NCBI GenBank assembly: GCA_016718035.1 | Contig: JADKEK010000001.1 | Coordinates: forward strand, 682,001 to 746,000 | Source: Bacteroidota bacterium | GTDB taxonomy: Bacteria; Bacteroidota; Bacteroidia; Chitinophagales; BACL12 | DNA: 64,000 nucleotides | Direction: 5' to 3' | Shown: one piece after another, positions 7,875 through 17,374 of the stretch | How the letters are laid out: every line of letters begins with the position of its first letter | Position numbering within the stretch: position 1 is the stretch's first letter | Notes under the pieces: generated by a model | What the model saw: only the letters and a program-made list of their open reading frames with translations | Databases searched by the model: none | Told to the model about the DNA's origin: nothing | Position numbers and translations under genes: made by a program

Positions 7875-9392
7875 TTATAATTTTACAAAAGTCTTCGAAT
7901 AAACGCCACTTATTGTATTTATTACGATAAGGTATGTGCCTGGCGGTAAATCGGCAATATCAATTGTTGTTGAAGCACCTTCAAACATCCCGTTAACAGC
8001 CGTTTTGCGTCCGTCTAAACCCAATACGGCATATTGCCCTCCAGCCAATTCATTAGTTGGTAAATTGATATGTAATAGCGTTTCACTTACAGGGTTTGGA
8101 TAAATTGTTATGTCTGAGTTTGTTGAAGGTTCAGATGCGCGAAATAAAGCATCGTCCGGTGCCCACCAATTACTACTAATTACAATTAGCGATAATAATT
8201 TAATACTGTTGCCATAATATCCATCGCGATTTATGTTTACGGTTTTCATATAATTCCATAAACTATTGAGCCAGGCTTGATTGCTGCCATCAATCATTGC
8301 ACTTACCGCAAATGGAGCCTGAAAAGCCAGGTCGTTATAATTAGCACCCGCTAACATATTTCCGGTTTCAATATCGTAACCACTTTTAATATTGGCAGGC
8401 AATGAACTTGTTTTAGTTTTAATCCAGGAATTAATTGGTGCTAAAGCATCATAAGCTCTTGTGTCGCCGGTTATTAAATAATCGGTAGCAATACGCCATG
8501 GAAAACGACAAGCATTGTAATAATAATCACCATCATTTGTCGACTCTAAAAAATTAGGTGCAGCAGGATCTGGCGCAGTATTGGTATGGCGAATAAAATC
8601 AGGCATTAATCCAGTTGTTGTCGAATAGTTTGTTTGAATGGCATCTGTAATGGTATAACATCTGTCGCTGGTTTGTTGCCAATGATTATCGCCGGTGGCA
8701 GCAAAAAAACTTTTAAAATGGTCGGGCATAAAATCGCTTGACCTAGTTGAGTACGACATAGGAGAAACACTCCCTGAAACCCAATCGCCTAATTTTATTG
8801 TTTGATTGTTATTATTAATCTCAGAAGTATAAATTGCATCTATTAAAGCAATTGCCTCATTTAAATAATCAATAACACCATCGCTTCCCCATTGCGCATG
8901 TGCAAGTAATAATGCATAGGCGATATCTAAATCGCCATCAGTAGCGGCATCAGCACCATCCACATTTTCGCAACCTGTTATTTGTTGCCATGCCATTAAG
9001 GTTGGGTTAATAATACTTGGATGTGATTTATAATAGTAATATAATCCGTCGAAATAATTTTTAGCATTAGGGTCGTAGCCAGCCATATAAGCAGTAATCA
9101 TCATGCCGTATCCTTGTCCTTCACTTACACAAATAGCATTTGCCGGGTCGGCACCTCCTTCGAAATTATAATAAACATAATAATGTCCGGGTTCACAACC
9201 ACTATGTAAATAACGCGTTTTCCATTTATTGTAAAACTGTTTTACCACTTTGTCCATACCCGATTGTGTTACCACATTAGGTTTAATTGACCCAGCAGTA
9301 TAAGTTGTATGTTGAGGAAATGGAAAAGCAGGTGCTTGCGCAAAAGCTTGTCCTATAAATAAAATTGATAATCCAATCAACCAATTACGCAT
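7875..9392 (-). CDS. Glycoside hydrolase family 8 endoglucanase-type enzyme, T9SS-exported
   Basis: 505 residues. A signal peptide (MRNWLIGLSILFIGQAFA) precedes a GH8 catalytic domain of about 390 residues. The general-acid Glu is seen in CVSEGQGYGM (E91), and the GH8 signature ATDGDLDIAYALLLAHAQW (about 150-168) carries the conserved Asp residues. GH8 enzymes invert beta-1,4 bonds in cellulose, chitosan, xylan or lichenan; the exact substrate is not readable here. The last 80 residues are a T9SS type A sorting domain (IYPNPVSETL..., LPPGTYLIVI, final KTFVKL), so the enzyme is secreted or anchored at the surface. No polysaccharide-utilisation locus surrounds it. Confidence 0.92.
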   Translation of the reverse strand: MRNWLIGLSILFIGQAFAQAPAFPFPQHTTYTAGSIKPNVVTQSGMDKVVKQFYNKWKTRYLHSGCEPGHYYVYYNFEGGADPANAICVSEGQGYGMMITAYMAGYDPNAKNYFDGLYYYYKSHPSIINPTLMAWQQITGCENVDGADAATDGDLDIAYALLLAHAQWGSDGVIDYLNEAIALIDAIYTSEINNNNQTIKLGDWVSGSVSPMSYSTRSSDFMPDHFKSFFAATGDNHWQQTSDRCYTITDAIQTNYSTTTGLMPDFIRHTNTAPDPAAPNFLESTNDGDYYYNACRFPWRIATDYLITGDTRAYDALAPINSWIKTKTSSLPANIKSGYDIETGNMLAGANYNDLAFQAPFAVSAMIDGSNQAWLNSLWNYMKTVNINRDGYYGNSIKLLSLIVISSNWWAPDDALFRASEPSTNSDITIYPNPVSETLLHINLPTNELAGGQYAVLGLDGRKTAVNGMFEGASTTIDIADLPPGTYLIVINTISGVYSKTFVKL

Positions 9393-9416
9393 AATAATAG
9401 AATTTAAAATGAAAAA

Positions 9417-9809
9417 TTATTTTTTAGCTTTTTTTTCCGCTTTAATCTTTTCTTTGGCGATGTTTTCTACGAGGCGTGCTTTAATAATTTTTTTAATTAG
9501 TGCTGACGGCAATTTATCTTTATACGAAAAATGAATAGCCGATTTTGTTTGCGGATATTTACTCAAATCGAAAGGCGGATTAGATAAAAAACTGCCATTC
9601 AGCATGAATAAACTGATATGGTCTTTAAATGCGCCAAATCCAATTAATGGGCCATTTAATTTGTAAGATGGTATACCATACGAAACATATTCTTCAGCCT
9701 TAGGAACTGTTGATTGAATTAATTGTCGTATTGCTTTTAGATGCGGCAGCGCTAATTCCGGTGCAGCTTGAATATATGCATCTACTTCATTTATTATTTT
9801 AGTTGCCAT
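9417..9809 (-). CDS. DUF1801 domain protein (YdhG/CyaY-like fold)
   Basis: 130 residues. It starts with a helix (INEVDAYIQAAPELALPHLKAIRQLI) and has the family hallmark EEYVSYGIPSYKLNG, with the paired GIP and Y-K motif, then FGAFKDHISLFML. The C-terminus is very Lys-rich (KEKIKAEKKAKK). DUF1801 proteins share the frataxin/YjbR-like fold, and a B. subtilis relative has been proposed to carry iron; that role is only a family hint here. It lies 8 bases after the preceding membrane-protein gene in a minus-strand run. Confidence 0.8.
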   Translation of the reverse strand: MATKIINEVDAYIQAAPELALPHLKAIRQLIQSTVPKAEEYVSYGIPSYKLNGPLIGFGAFKDHISLFMLNGSFLSNPPFDLSKYPQTKSAIHFSYKDKLPSALIKKIIKARLVENIAKEKIKAEKKAKK

Positions 9810-9817
9810 AATTTTAG

Positions 9818-10294
9818 TTAGATTGAAGTATAAGAATCGCCCAAAGATAACATGACAGTTGTCATAACAGTGACTGGCAATTGTCGGAAAAAAATAAAAT
9901 TATAAATTTCGGGTCTGTTTTTACGCAATATAAAATAGCTCATCAACAAGCCGATAACTGCACTAATCCCACCTACCATTATCATAAAATAACCACCTTC
10001 CCATTTTGAAACCTGAAACAATATACCAATAAGTGAAATGCTTAATGAATTGCCAATACTAAGCATGGCAAAAGATTCAATTTTTGAAAAAGGTGAATCC
10101 AGTTGAAACGGAACAAGGGCAGCAGACATTCCTTGTGAACCTGAAATGCCAAAAAAGAGATACCAGAATGCAAGCCCCAAAAAACCAATCATAATAATTA
10201 AATCTGTTGGACCTACATGCACCAGTCGCAATGCTAATCCAACAATTATTAATGAAACAAATACATATTCAATATTAACAAACCATTTTTTCAT
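9818..10294 (-). CDS. Four-to-five-pass membrane protein of unknown function
   Basis: 158 residues with hydrophobic segments at about 8-25, 30-48, 70-92, 101-122 and possibly 134-152. The first half (VSLIIVGLALRLVHVGPTDLIIMIGFLGLAFWYLFFG) is reminiscent of the two-helix region of gliding protein GldL, but the resemblance is too short to transfer a function. I do not recognise a named family. It starts three bases after the DMT-family gene and ends eight before the DUF1801 gene, so the three are probably co-transcribed. Confidence 0.6.
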   Translation of the reverse strand: MKKWFVNIEYVFVSLIIVGLALRLVHVGPTDLIIMIGFLGLAFWYLFFGISGSQGMSAALVPFQLDSPFSKIESFAMLSIGNSLSISLIGILFQVSKWEGGYFMIMVGGISAVIGLLMSYFILRKNRPEIYNFIFFRQLPVTVMTTVMLSLGDSYTSI

Positions 10295-10297
10295 TGC

Positions 10298-10666
10298 TTA
10301 TTTTTTAAAGATAAAATACACAGCCAATACCATACAAAAAAATCCGGCCAGATAATTCCATTTTAAGGTATCGGTTTTAAAAACAAATACAGCCATTAGC
10401 GTAAACACCACCAAGGTAATAACTTCCTGGATTATTTTTAATTGAAACATGCTGTAAGGCCCGCCATAGTTTGAACTACCTATTCTATTAGCCGGAACTT
10501 GAAAACAATATTCAAAAAATGCCAAACCCCAACTGATTAATATAATTACCCATAACCCTGAGCCATTGAACCAACCCATTTTTTTAAATTGCAAATGTCC
10601 GTACCAGGCCAGCGTCATAAACACATTCGAAATTATTAAAAATAAAATGGTATAAAATGGTTTCAT
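10298..10666 (-). CDS. DMT family protein (DUF486)
   Basis: 122 residues from the ATG at 10666 (a TTG two codons upstream is less likely). Four membrane segments with the DUF486 hallmarks: TLAWYGHLQ early, SWGLAFFEYCFQVPANRIG in the middle, and YSMFQLKIIQEVITL before the third helix. The family belongs to the drug/metabolite transporter clan and has half-size members that probably dimerise; no substrate is known. First gene of the small membrane-protein cluster. Confidence 0.85.
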   Translation of the reverse strand: MKPFYTILFLIISNVFMTLAWYGHLQFKKMGWFNGSGLWVIILISWGLAFFEYCFQVPANRIGSSNYGGPYSMFQLKIIQEVITLVVFTLMAVFVFKTDTLKWNYLAGFFCMVLAVYFIFKK

Positions 10667-10709
10667 ACTCAAGTAGCTGTAAATTTATTTGCGAAATAAA
10701 AATAGCATA

Positions 10710-11672
10710 TTATTGTTGCAAAGCAAATTTTACCGGAAGGCGATACCAACTGCCGTTGCCGGTATTTTCCTGTTTGCCAATTACGTAAGAAGGCATATTG
10801 TGCACCACTCTTAGTGCTTCAAAATCGAGTAGGGGAAAGGTGGGTAAAAAAATACTGGCGTTACTTACTTCACCGGTAGGCGATACAAAAAATTTGATAT
10901 AAGTAGTGCCTGTAATAGCATTGTCTTTTGCTGCTGTAGGATACTGAATTTCAGCACCGATATACTGATACAAAGCCGTGTTGCCCCCTTTGTATTCAAT
11001 AGCCTGTTTCAATATATCAAAGTCGTCAGGATGTGTATTAGCTGCATTGCTGTTGAGTTCAGATGTTACAACGCCTTTTTCATTATATATAACCTGACTT
11101 AATACAGAGCCATCTTCGTTATATATAATTTTTGTTTTAACTGTTTTGGCTGGAAAATAGGTAATGATGGACCTTTTACCTCCACTCTGATAATAGGTAA
11201 TGGAAGAGTCAATTAATCCTCCACTTACAAATTTGGTTACATTATGCAGTTGTTGATTCGGGTAATAAAAATGGAGATATTCGGTAATTACTTTACCTTG
11301 ATATTTAGTGATAACATCAATCTTACCATCCTGCAAAAACTGTTTATCCTCAATTGGCTGACCTTCGGTATTATACACAATCATACGTTTCGGTTCCCCT
11401 GTTTCGTAAAATAATAGCAAGGAACCTCTGCGTGTACCTTTTTTTACATCACTATAGCTGTACCGTTGAATAAGTGTGTCACTGATAGTATACACATTTA
11501 TATCAGCCTGACCTTCAATAATTTTAGTTAGTGTAGTAACCTCTGCTCGGTAAGTTGCATTTTTAGGATTGGTAACCAACCGATAACTACTATTAAAATA
11601 ATAGGTGACTGTGGACTGGCTAAATACCAGTTTGGAACATAACAATAATATTGCGATAAGCCTGATTCGCAT
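10710..11672 (-). CDS. Secreted protein with MORN/YwqK-like repeats and C-terminal TonB domain
   Basis: 320 residues. A signal peptide (MRIRLIAILLLCSKLVFS) is followed by repeated G-x-L-L-x-Y-Y/F-x-x-G-E/Q segments (LLLFYETGEPKRMIVYN, HFYYPNQQLHNVTKF, ITYYQSGGKRSIITYF), which are MORN/YwqK-type repeats. The last 100 residues form a TonB C-terminal-like domain (GTTYIKFFVSPTGEVSNASI and LDFEALRVVHNMPSY). There is no N-terminal TonB anchor, so it is probably a periplasmic protein that borrowed the TonB-C fold. It begins 39 bases after the smc stop. Confidence 0.75.
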   Translation of the reverse strand: MRIRLIAILLLCSKLVFSQSTVTYYFNSSYRLVTNPKNATYRAEVTTLTKIIEGQADINVYTISDTLIQRYSYSDVKKGTRRGSLLLFYETGEPKRMIVYNTEGQPIEDKQFLQDGKIDVITKYQGKVITEYLHFYYPNQQLHNVTKFVSGGLIDSSITYYQSGGKRSIITYFPAKTVKTKIIYNEDGSVLSQVIYNEKGVVTSELNSNAANTHPDDFDILKQAIEYKGGNTALYQYIGAEIQYPTAAKDNAITGTTYIKFFVSPTGEVSNASIFLPTFPLLDFEALRVVHNMPSYVIGKQENTGNGSWYRLPVKFALQQ

Positions 11673-11711
11673 AATATTGTTAAAGTTGAGAAATTTTAAC
11701 TAAAATTCCAA

Positions 11712-14700
11712 TCAATTTTGGCTTAAGCCACGAAAATCTACAGGCACAACCTTACTGATACCTTGTTCAGGCATGGTAACACCATAAATTACGTCTACTT
11801 CAGCCATTGTGCGTTTGTTGTGTGTCACAATAATAAATTGTGATTTATCTGCAAACTTTCTGATGGTATTATTAAACTTCATAATGTTGTTATCATCCAA
11901 TGGTGCATCTACCTCATCGAGAATACAGAATGGAGCCGGTTTAATGAGGTAAAGTGCAAACAATAAACTCATACCGGTTAATGTTTTTTCTCCACCACTC
12001 AACTGGTCAATTACCTGTGGCTTTTTACCTTTAGGTTTAGCTATGATTTCGATTTGTGCTTCGAGTGGGTCATAGTCGTCTTTTAATATTAAATCGCAAT
12101 CATCTTCCTCATTAAACAATGATCGGAATACCATTTTAAAGTTATCGCGAATTTGCACAAATGCATCATCGAATTTTTTCCTTGCCGTTTCATCTATTTC
12201 CTGAATAGTAGTAAGTAACGAAGCTTTGGCGCTTAATAAATCTTCACGTTGTGTTTTAATAAAATCGTAACGTGTTTTCATTTCTTCAAATGCCTGAATA
12301 GCCATAGGGTTTACTTCACCATAATTCTCTATTCGTTTTTTAGCAGCATCTACTTTTTCCTGCAATTCTGTGATCGTGATATCTTGTGGTGGTGCATTAT
12401 CAATAATACTGTCTAATTCAACTTGGAACTCGACCCACAAACGTTCTTTAATACCGGCTAACTGCACCTTCATATCGTTCAGGTTATCTTTAATCGAACC
12501 TAAAGTATGATCACTAGTGTCTTTCTTTTTCTGTAATGCTTTAATTTTTTCTTCAGTTTCTGCAACCTCTCCGCGACTTCCGTAATACGTTTCTTCCTCA
12601 CGACCGAGCATTTGTTCCATCACGGTCTTTTCATCGTACATTTTTAATAATACTTCGCGAATTTCTTCCAGCTTAACATTGGTATCGGTTATTTCCTGAA
12701 CAACTTCTTCTAATTGTTTTTTGCTGGAATTTACAGTAGCAATTGCCTCATCTCTGCGTGAGCGTTTGTAATTTAAATCCTGTTCAACACTCTGGAATTT
12801 ATTGAGTTGCTGATGGTATTTAATATTTTCCTGATTGTATTGATTGCTATGGAAATTTAATTTTTCTGCAACTTCACGATAAGCAACCTCCATGTCTAAC
12901 AATTCGCGCTGACGTTCTTCTTTTAACGCCATTTGTTTTTCATGCGACTCATTCAGCTTAATACTTTCTTCATCGGTTTCTTGAATCTGACGTGTGAAAG
13001 CAGCTTTTTTATCTTCCATTTGTTGCAACAATTGCTCCAGCGATTCTATTCTCGCTTTGGTAGCTATAGATTGTTGCACCACTTTATTTAATTCTTCACG
13101 GGCAATTTGAATCGCCTTATCGTGACTTGATTGTTGTAATTCCTGTAACTGAGTTTGTTTTTCTTTGAGGGCATTATTTATTACACTTTCTTCTTCCTGA
13201 AACTGTTTGATAGCAGCCTCAAGCGTTTCCAATGTTTTTTCACGGCCAATTCGTTTGCCTTTAAATAAACCTACTGAACCACCTGTAATTGTTTTACCTG
13301 ATTTAGCAATTTTTCCTGATTTATGTAATAAATGCACATCAGGATGAGCAGCACTTATTTTTGCACTCACAACAGCAAAATCTTCATCACCGGCAACTAT
13401 ATACACATTGCCTAATAAATGATTTACCAGTGCACTGTATTTATCGTTTACACTAATTACATCTAATGCAGCTACTACACCATCAATTGGTTTAGCAGCG
13501 TTGCCATTTTTAAATTCTGAAAGTAAAAAGAAGTTTGCGCGACCTTTTTCTTTATTGGCCAATTCATTAACAGCTTCAATAGCATGAGCCATGTTTTGAA
13601 CGATATAATAATTTAACCAAGGGTCGAGGAAACTTTCGATGGCTGTTTTATAATCATCTTTACAACTTACCACATCTGAAAGTAATGGAGACTCTTTCAT
13701 ACTTGGCACGTTCTTTTTCAAGTATTTGATAGATTCAGGGAATCCTTCAAAACTTTCGAACATGTTTTTGGTAAGATTAAATTCATTTTTCTTCGCATCG
13801 AGACTTCTGCGTGCATTACCTAATTCGGTGCGCGTTTTTTCGATGTCTTTTTGCAAAGCTGAAATCGTATTTTTTAATTCATTCTCCGATTTCACTAATT
13901 CATCTACTTTCGATTGAGCCTCAACTTTAGCAGCATCAAATCCAACCAACTCTGAACGTAAAGGTTCTAGTTTATCACCGTGACTTCCTTTATCTGATTC
14001 AATATTGCCTAACTCGCGGTGGTAATTTTCCAATCGCACCTTGTTGATGGCAATCTTTTTGTCTACATCGTATAATTCGCGTTCAGCAGATTTGAAGATA
14101 TTTTGAGTACTTTCCAGTTTTTCACGGAAAACATCATGGTCGTTTTTGGCTTTTTCCAGTTCTTCCAAAAATTTCTGGAGCGACTGCTTAATGCCACCTA
14201 AACGTTCAATTTCTTCAGCTACACGTTGCTCTAATCCTGCAATATCGCCTTCTGTAGAGGCAATATAAGCTTCTGCTTCACTAATATTTTTGGTTAAACT
14301 AACCTGCTTCTCTTCCAGGAACTTAATACGCTCTTTGCTGAGGTTACTGTCGTTTTCTTTAGTGTGTATATCGTTGGTGACAGCGTTGAGGTCCTTTTGA
14401 AGTTTGCTGAGCGATTGCTCTTTATCAATTAATGCTGTTTTTTTATCTGCAATACTAGCTTCCAGTGCCTGAATTTCGGCTTCAATCTGAAGTTTTGTAT
14501 CACTTTCAGCCGTTTGTTGCTCGTTGAGTTGTTTGTAAACGTCTTTTTGCGACTGCAGGGTGAGGACAGCTAAGTCGATACTGTTGTCCTTATAATCGCC
14601 CTTCAGTTTTTGATAACGTTGTGCGCGTTTCGCCTGTTTTTCGAGTTCCTTGAGGTTGTTTTCAATTTCAAACAATAAATCCTCCACACGATCAAGGTCA

Positions 14701-15257
14701 ACCTGAGTTGCACTCAATTTATTGAGTGTTTCCTTTTTGCGGGTTTTGTATTTAGATATACCGGCAGCCTGTTCAAATAATTTACGGCGCGAATTGTCCT
14801 TATCATGCAAAATATCATCTAGCATACCCAACTCAATAATAGAGTAGGAGTCGGTGCTGATACCTGTGTCCAGGAAAAGGTTATGAATGTCTTTTAAACG
14901 GCAGGTTACTCCGTTGATGCGGTATTCACTTTCGCCGGTTTTAAAGTAGTGACGAGAAACGGTAACTGTAGAAAACTCAGTAGCTAGCAGATTTCGGGTG
15001 TTTTCGAAGGTAAGGCTAACCTCTGCCATACCTGATGATTTACGCGCCTTGGTCCCGTTGAAAATCAGGTTTTCCATCTTCTCAGTCCTTAGCGCTGTAG
15101 GCTTCTGTTCACCCAATACCCATCGAATAGCATCAACCACATTTGATTTGCCACAACCATTTGGCCCAACCACACCGGTAATGTTTTCATTAAAATGCAA
15201 TACCGTTTTGTCTGCAAAACTTTTAAATCCCTTGATTTCTAACGTACTTAGTTTCAT
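11712..15257 (-). CDS. smc: Chromosome segregation protein SMC
   Basis: 1181 residues, the usual SMC length. The N-terminal ATPase half has Walker A GPNGCGKS at residues 31-38. Two long coiled coils (about 170-500 and 670-1000) flank a hinge around 510-660, where a Gly-rich SGKTITGGSVGLFKGKRIG segment is visible. The C-terminal half has the ABC signature LSGGEKTLTG starting at 1086 and Walker B CILDEVDAP with LDE at 1113-1115. SMC homodimers with ScpA/ScpB compact and resolve the chromosome. No scpAB is nearby. It is divergent from the 15556 gene across a 298-base spacer. Confidence 0.97.
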   Translation of the reverse strand: MKLSTLEIKGFKSFADKTVLHFNENITGVVGPNGCGKSNVVDAIRWVLGEQKPTALRTEKMENLIFNGTKARKSSGMAEVSLTFENTRNLLATEFSTVTVSRHYFKTGESEYRINGVTCRLKDIHNLFLDTGISTDSYSIIELGMLDDILHDKDNSRRKLFEQAAGISKYKTRKKETLNKLSATQVDLDRVEDLLFEIENNLKELEKQAKRAQRYQKLKGDYKDNSIDLAVLTLQSQKDVYKQLNEQQTAESDTKLQIEAEIQALEASIADKKTALIDKEQSLSKLQKDLNAVTNDIHTKENDSNLSKERIKFLEEKQVSLTKNISEAEAYIASTEGDIAGLEQRVAEEIERLGGIKQSLQKFLEELEKAKNDHDVFREKLESTQNIFKSAERELYDVDKKIAINKVRLENYHRELGNIESDKGSHGDKLEPLRSELVGFDAAKVEAQSKVDELVKSENELKNTISALQKDIEKTRTELGNARRSLDAKKNEFNLTKNMFESFEGFPESIKYLKKNVPSMKESPLLSDVVSCKDDYKTAIESFLDPWLNYYIVQNMAHAIEAVNELANKEKGRANFFLLSEFKNGNAAKPIDGVVAALDVISVNDKYSALVNHLLGNVYIVAGDEDFAVVSAKISAAHPDVHLLHKSGKIAKSGKTITGGSVGLFKGKRIGREKTLETLEAAIKQFQEEESVINNALKEKQTQLQELQQSSHDKAIQIAREELNKVVQQSIATKARIESLEQLLQQMEDKKAAFTRQIQETDEESIKLNESHEKQMALKEERQRELLDMEVAYREVAEKLNFHSNQYNQENIKYHQQLNKFQSVEQDLNYKRSRRDEAIATVNSSKKQLEEVVQEITDTNVKLEEIREVLLKMYDEKTVMEQMLGREEETYYGSRGEVAETEEKIKALQKKKDTSDHTLGSIKDNLNDMKVQLAGIKERLWVEFQVELDSIIDNAPPQDITITELQEKVDAAKKRIENYGEVNPMAIQAFEEMKTRYDFIKTQREDLLSAKASLLTTIQEIDETARKKFDDAFVQIRDNFKMVFRSLFNEEDDCDLILKDDYDPLEAQIEIIAKPKGKKPQVIDQLSGGEKTLTGMSLLFALYLIKPAPFCILDEVDAPLDDNNIMKFNNTIRKFADKSQFIIVTHNKRTMAEVDVIYGVTMPEQGISKVVPVDFRGLSQN

Positions 15258-15555
15258 AGTCTCTTTTCCTCAGGCTACAAAGTAAATGTACTGCCAAGCC
15301 ATCATCAAAAAAGCACTGAAATTAAAATCAACAATCGTGGATAACTTTAACTTGCGTTGCCCGTTTAAAACCTCCGAAGGCCTGTAAAATCAACTATTTT
15401 CTTTGAAATTTTGTGCATAAACCTATTAGTAACTTCCCTGATTTCAAGCTGGTTTAAACTATCACATAACTTTCCGGAATCTTGTTTTACAGCAGTTGAA
15501 TTGTATAAGGAAAACTATTTATCGAAAAAATCTAAAAACCCATTATCTTAGTGGC
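15258..15555. other. Divergent intergenic region upstream of smc
   Basis: About 298 bases with no gene. A minus-strand TTACTTTG element (15279-15286) is one base off the TAnnTTTG -7 consensus and could drive smc. No other structured signal was found. Confidence 0.35.
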
Positions 15556-16077
15556 ATGGATGGGATAGGTTCTATAATCATGTTAATTATCTGGATTTTC
15601 GTAATCAATTTGATTTCCAGATTTTTTAAAAAGATGTTTGGGAAACAAGACCCTAATAAACCGGTATCTACTTCTCAGCAAAAACCACAACAAACTTTTC
15701 AGGATATTTTTCGTGAACTCCAGAAAAAAATGGAGGAAACACAATCCAAACAAAATATACCTCCATATGCCGAACGCAAAATGATCCCGGTAAAAGAAGT
15801 TAAGCCACAAGTTGAAGTTAAAAAGGTAAAGCCGGAAGTTAATTTTCAGCAGGTTTATCAATCGAAAGATGTGATAAGCGATAAAGAAAAAAAATCGGAT
15901 GCGGAATACAAAAAATTTATTCGTGAAGAACGCAAACGTGAACACGATGCTGAATCTAATGAGTTAGATAAAAAAATATACGCTACTGAAGCTCACGAAG
16001 AGCAAGGTGTTCCTTTTGAACTCGATTTACGAAATGCTATAATTGGCAGTATTATTTTAGAACGCCCATACTCATAA
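15556..16077 (+). CDS. Single-pass membrane protein with long charged tail
   Basis: 173 residues from the ATG at 15556; an in-frame start 60 bases upstream adds a basic stretch that does not look like protein. An N-terminal membrane segment (IGSIIMLIIWIFVINLISRFF) is followed by a Lys/Glu/Gln-rich region (residues 30-140, strongly charged, probably disordered or coiled) and a short hydrophobic C-terminus (LDLRNAIIGSIILERPY). I do not recognise a named family. The last six bases overlap the convergent aspartate kinase gene. Confidence 0.65.
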   Translation: MDGIGSIIMLIIWIFVINLISRFFKKMFGKQDPNKPVSTSQQKPQQTFQDIFRELQKKMEETQSKQNIPPYAERKMIPVKEVKPQVEVKKVKPEVNFQQVYQSKDVISDKEKKSDAEYKKFIREERKREHDAESNELDKKIYATEAHEEQGVPFELDLRNAIIGSIILERPYS

Positions 16078-17316
16078 TAACACCTGCATTGTTTTTCTTG
16101 TCACCTGTTCAAGGTAAGGTGTTTGGCCGTTAGCAAATGATTTCATTGCTTTTGTTACAATATAATTCCGGATAGTAATTAATTTTAAATTATTATTTGA
16201 ACGTACTTCGCCCTGCGAAAAGATAAGTTTTAATTCATCTTTTATTATTCGTGTTACATCATCATTATCATCAACAACAACCGATACCGATTGTGCTGCT
16301 TTTTGAATAATATTGATACTGAGTTTGTGTTTGATAAATACATTATAAATAATGGCCATTTGTTCATCATCAACAAATGATACTTTCGATGGAATAATTG
16401 AAATAAGCGTCTGGTTGGGCTTTTCCATGGTAATTGGCGGGTAATCAATTACCTTGTCGTTAGTTTGTATCACTGTGCCGGGTAACTCAGGATTAATAAA
16501 TGATTTCACAAACAAAGGAATAGATTTTTGTTCAAGCGGATGAATCGTTTTTGGATGAATTACCGATGCGCCGTAATAAGTTATTTCTGTTGCTTCATAA
16601 TAAGTAAGTTCCGGTATTTCAATTGCATCAGGGTATAATTTTGGGTCAGCATTTAATACGGCAGGTACATCTTTCCAAATCCATAATCCTTCAGCTAATA
16701 AAATATTGGCGAAAATAGCACCTGTATAATCTGAACCTTCGCGACCTAACGTAGTTGTGTTTTGTTGATTTCCTGCAATAAATCCTTGTGTAACAACATG
16801 CGCAGTTTGTAATGCAGGCGTAACCGTTTCTGCAATTTGTTGTGTTGTTTTTTCCCAGTTTACAACTCCGGTTCGCCAAGTGTTATCGGTAGCAATTAAT
16901 GTGCGCGCATCCATCCATGTGTTAGCGATATTTTGTTGCGATAAATAAGCACTTAAAATACTACTTGAAATTAATTCGCCAACACTTACCACCTGGTCAT
17001 AATATTGCGGATAAGTCATATAGCGATTACCTTCAATTTGCTGAATAATTAAATCAATAAAATAAGATAATTCAACATGAATGTGTAAATCGTCGACAAT
17101 GATTTGATGATGTTTATATAATTGATTTATTGCTTCGTTGTAGTCATTTTTGGCATAACCCAAATTCACAATTTGTTCAAGGGCATTTGTTGTTTTTCCC
17201 ATTGCTGATACTACAATAACAGCATTACCGCCTGTGTAATTTTTAATAATAGTTGCTACGTTTTTTACACCTGCTGCATCTTTAACGGATGCCCCTCCAA
17301 ATTTGAAAACTTTCAT
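16072..17316 (-). CDS. lysC: Aspartate kinase (monofunctional)
   Basis: 414 residues. The N-terminal amino-acid-kinase domain begins MKVFKFGGASVKDA, with the KFGGAS nucleotide-binding motif at 4-9, and continues with VVSAMGKTTNAL, TLGREGSDYTGAI and DVPAVLNADPKLYPDA. ACT regulatory domains follow from about residue 300. It phosphorylates L-aspartate, the first step to lysine, threonine, methionine and diaminopimelate. No homoserine dehydrogenase fusion is present. The promoter signals upstream place transcription start at or next to the ATG, so the mRNA may be leaderless. Confidence 0.93.
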   Translation of the reverse strand: MKVFKFGGASVKDAAGVKNVATIIKNYTGGNAVIVVSAMGKTTNALEQIVNLGYAKNDYNEAINQLYKHHQIIVDDLHIHVELSYFIDLIIQQIEGNRYMTYPQYYDQVVSVGELISSSILSAYLSQQNIANTWMDARTLIATDNTWRTGVVNWEKTTQQIAETVTPALQTAHVVTQGFIAGNQQNTTTLGREGSDYTGAIFANILLAEGLWIWKDVPAVLNADPKLYPDAIEIPELTYYEATEITYYGASVIHPKTIHPLEQKSIPLFVKSFINPELPGTVIQTNDKVIDYPPITMEKPNQTLISIIPSKVSFVDDEQMAIIYNVFIKHKLSINIIQKAAQSVSVVVDDNDDVTRIIKDELKLIFSQGEVRSNNNLKLITIRNYIVTKAMKSFANGQTPYLEQVTRKTMQVLL

Positions 17317-17320
17317 GTTG

Positions 17321-17350
17321 CAAAGATAGATGCTGATAATTGATTACAAA
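17321..17350 (-). promoter_or_regulatory. Predicted lysC promoter, near-consensus
   Basis: On the minus strand TTTG (17347-17350) and TATCTTTG (17321-17328) are separated by 18 bases, an excellent fit to the Bacteroidota -33/-7 elements. The ATG begins only four bases beyond the -7 box, at 17316, so little or no 5' leader is possible. Confidence 0.7.
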
Positions 17351-17374
17351 CCTAACCCAAAGAAGAAATTTGTT

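Noticed and set aside
9818..10294. GldL gliding-motility protein
   Set aside because: Only the first two helices look similar; no GldKMN genes are nearby and the C-terminal region differs.
15583..15945. Minus-strand frame of 120 codons opposite the membrane protein gene
   Set aside because: Phe/Leu/Arg-rich antisense shadow of a Lys/Glu-rich coding frame.
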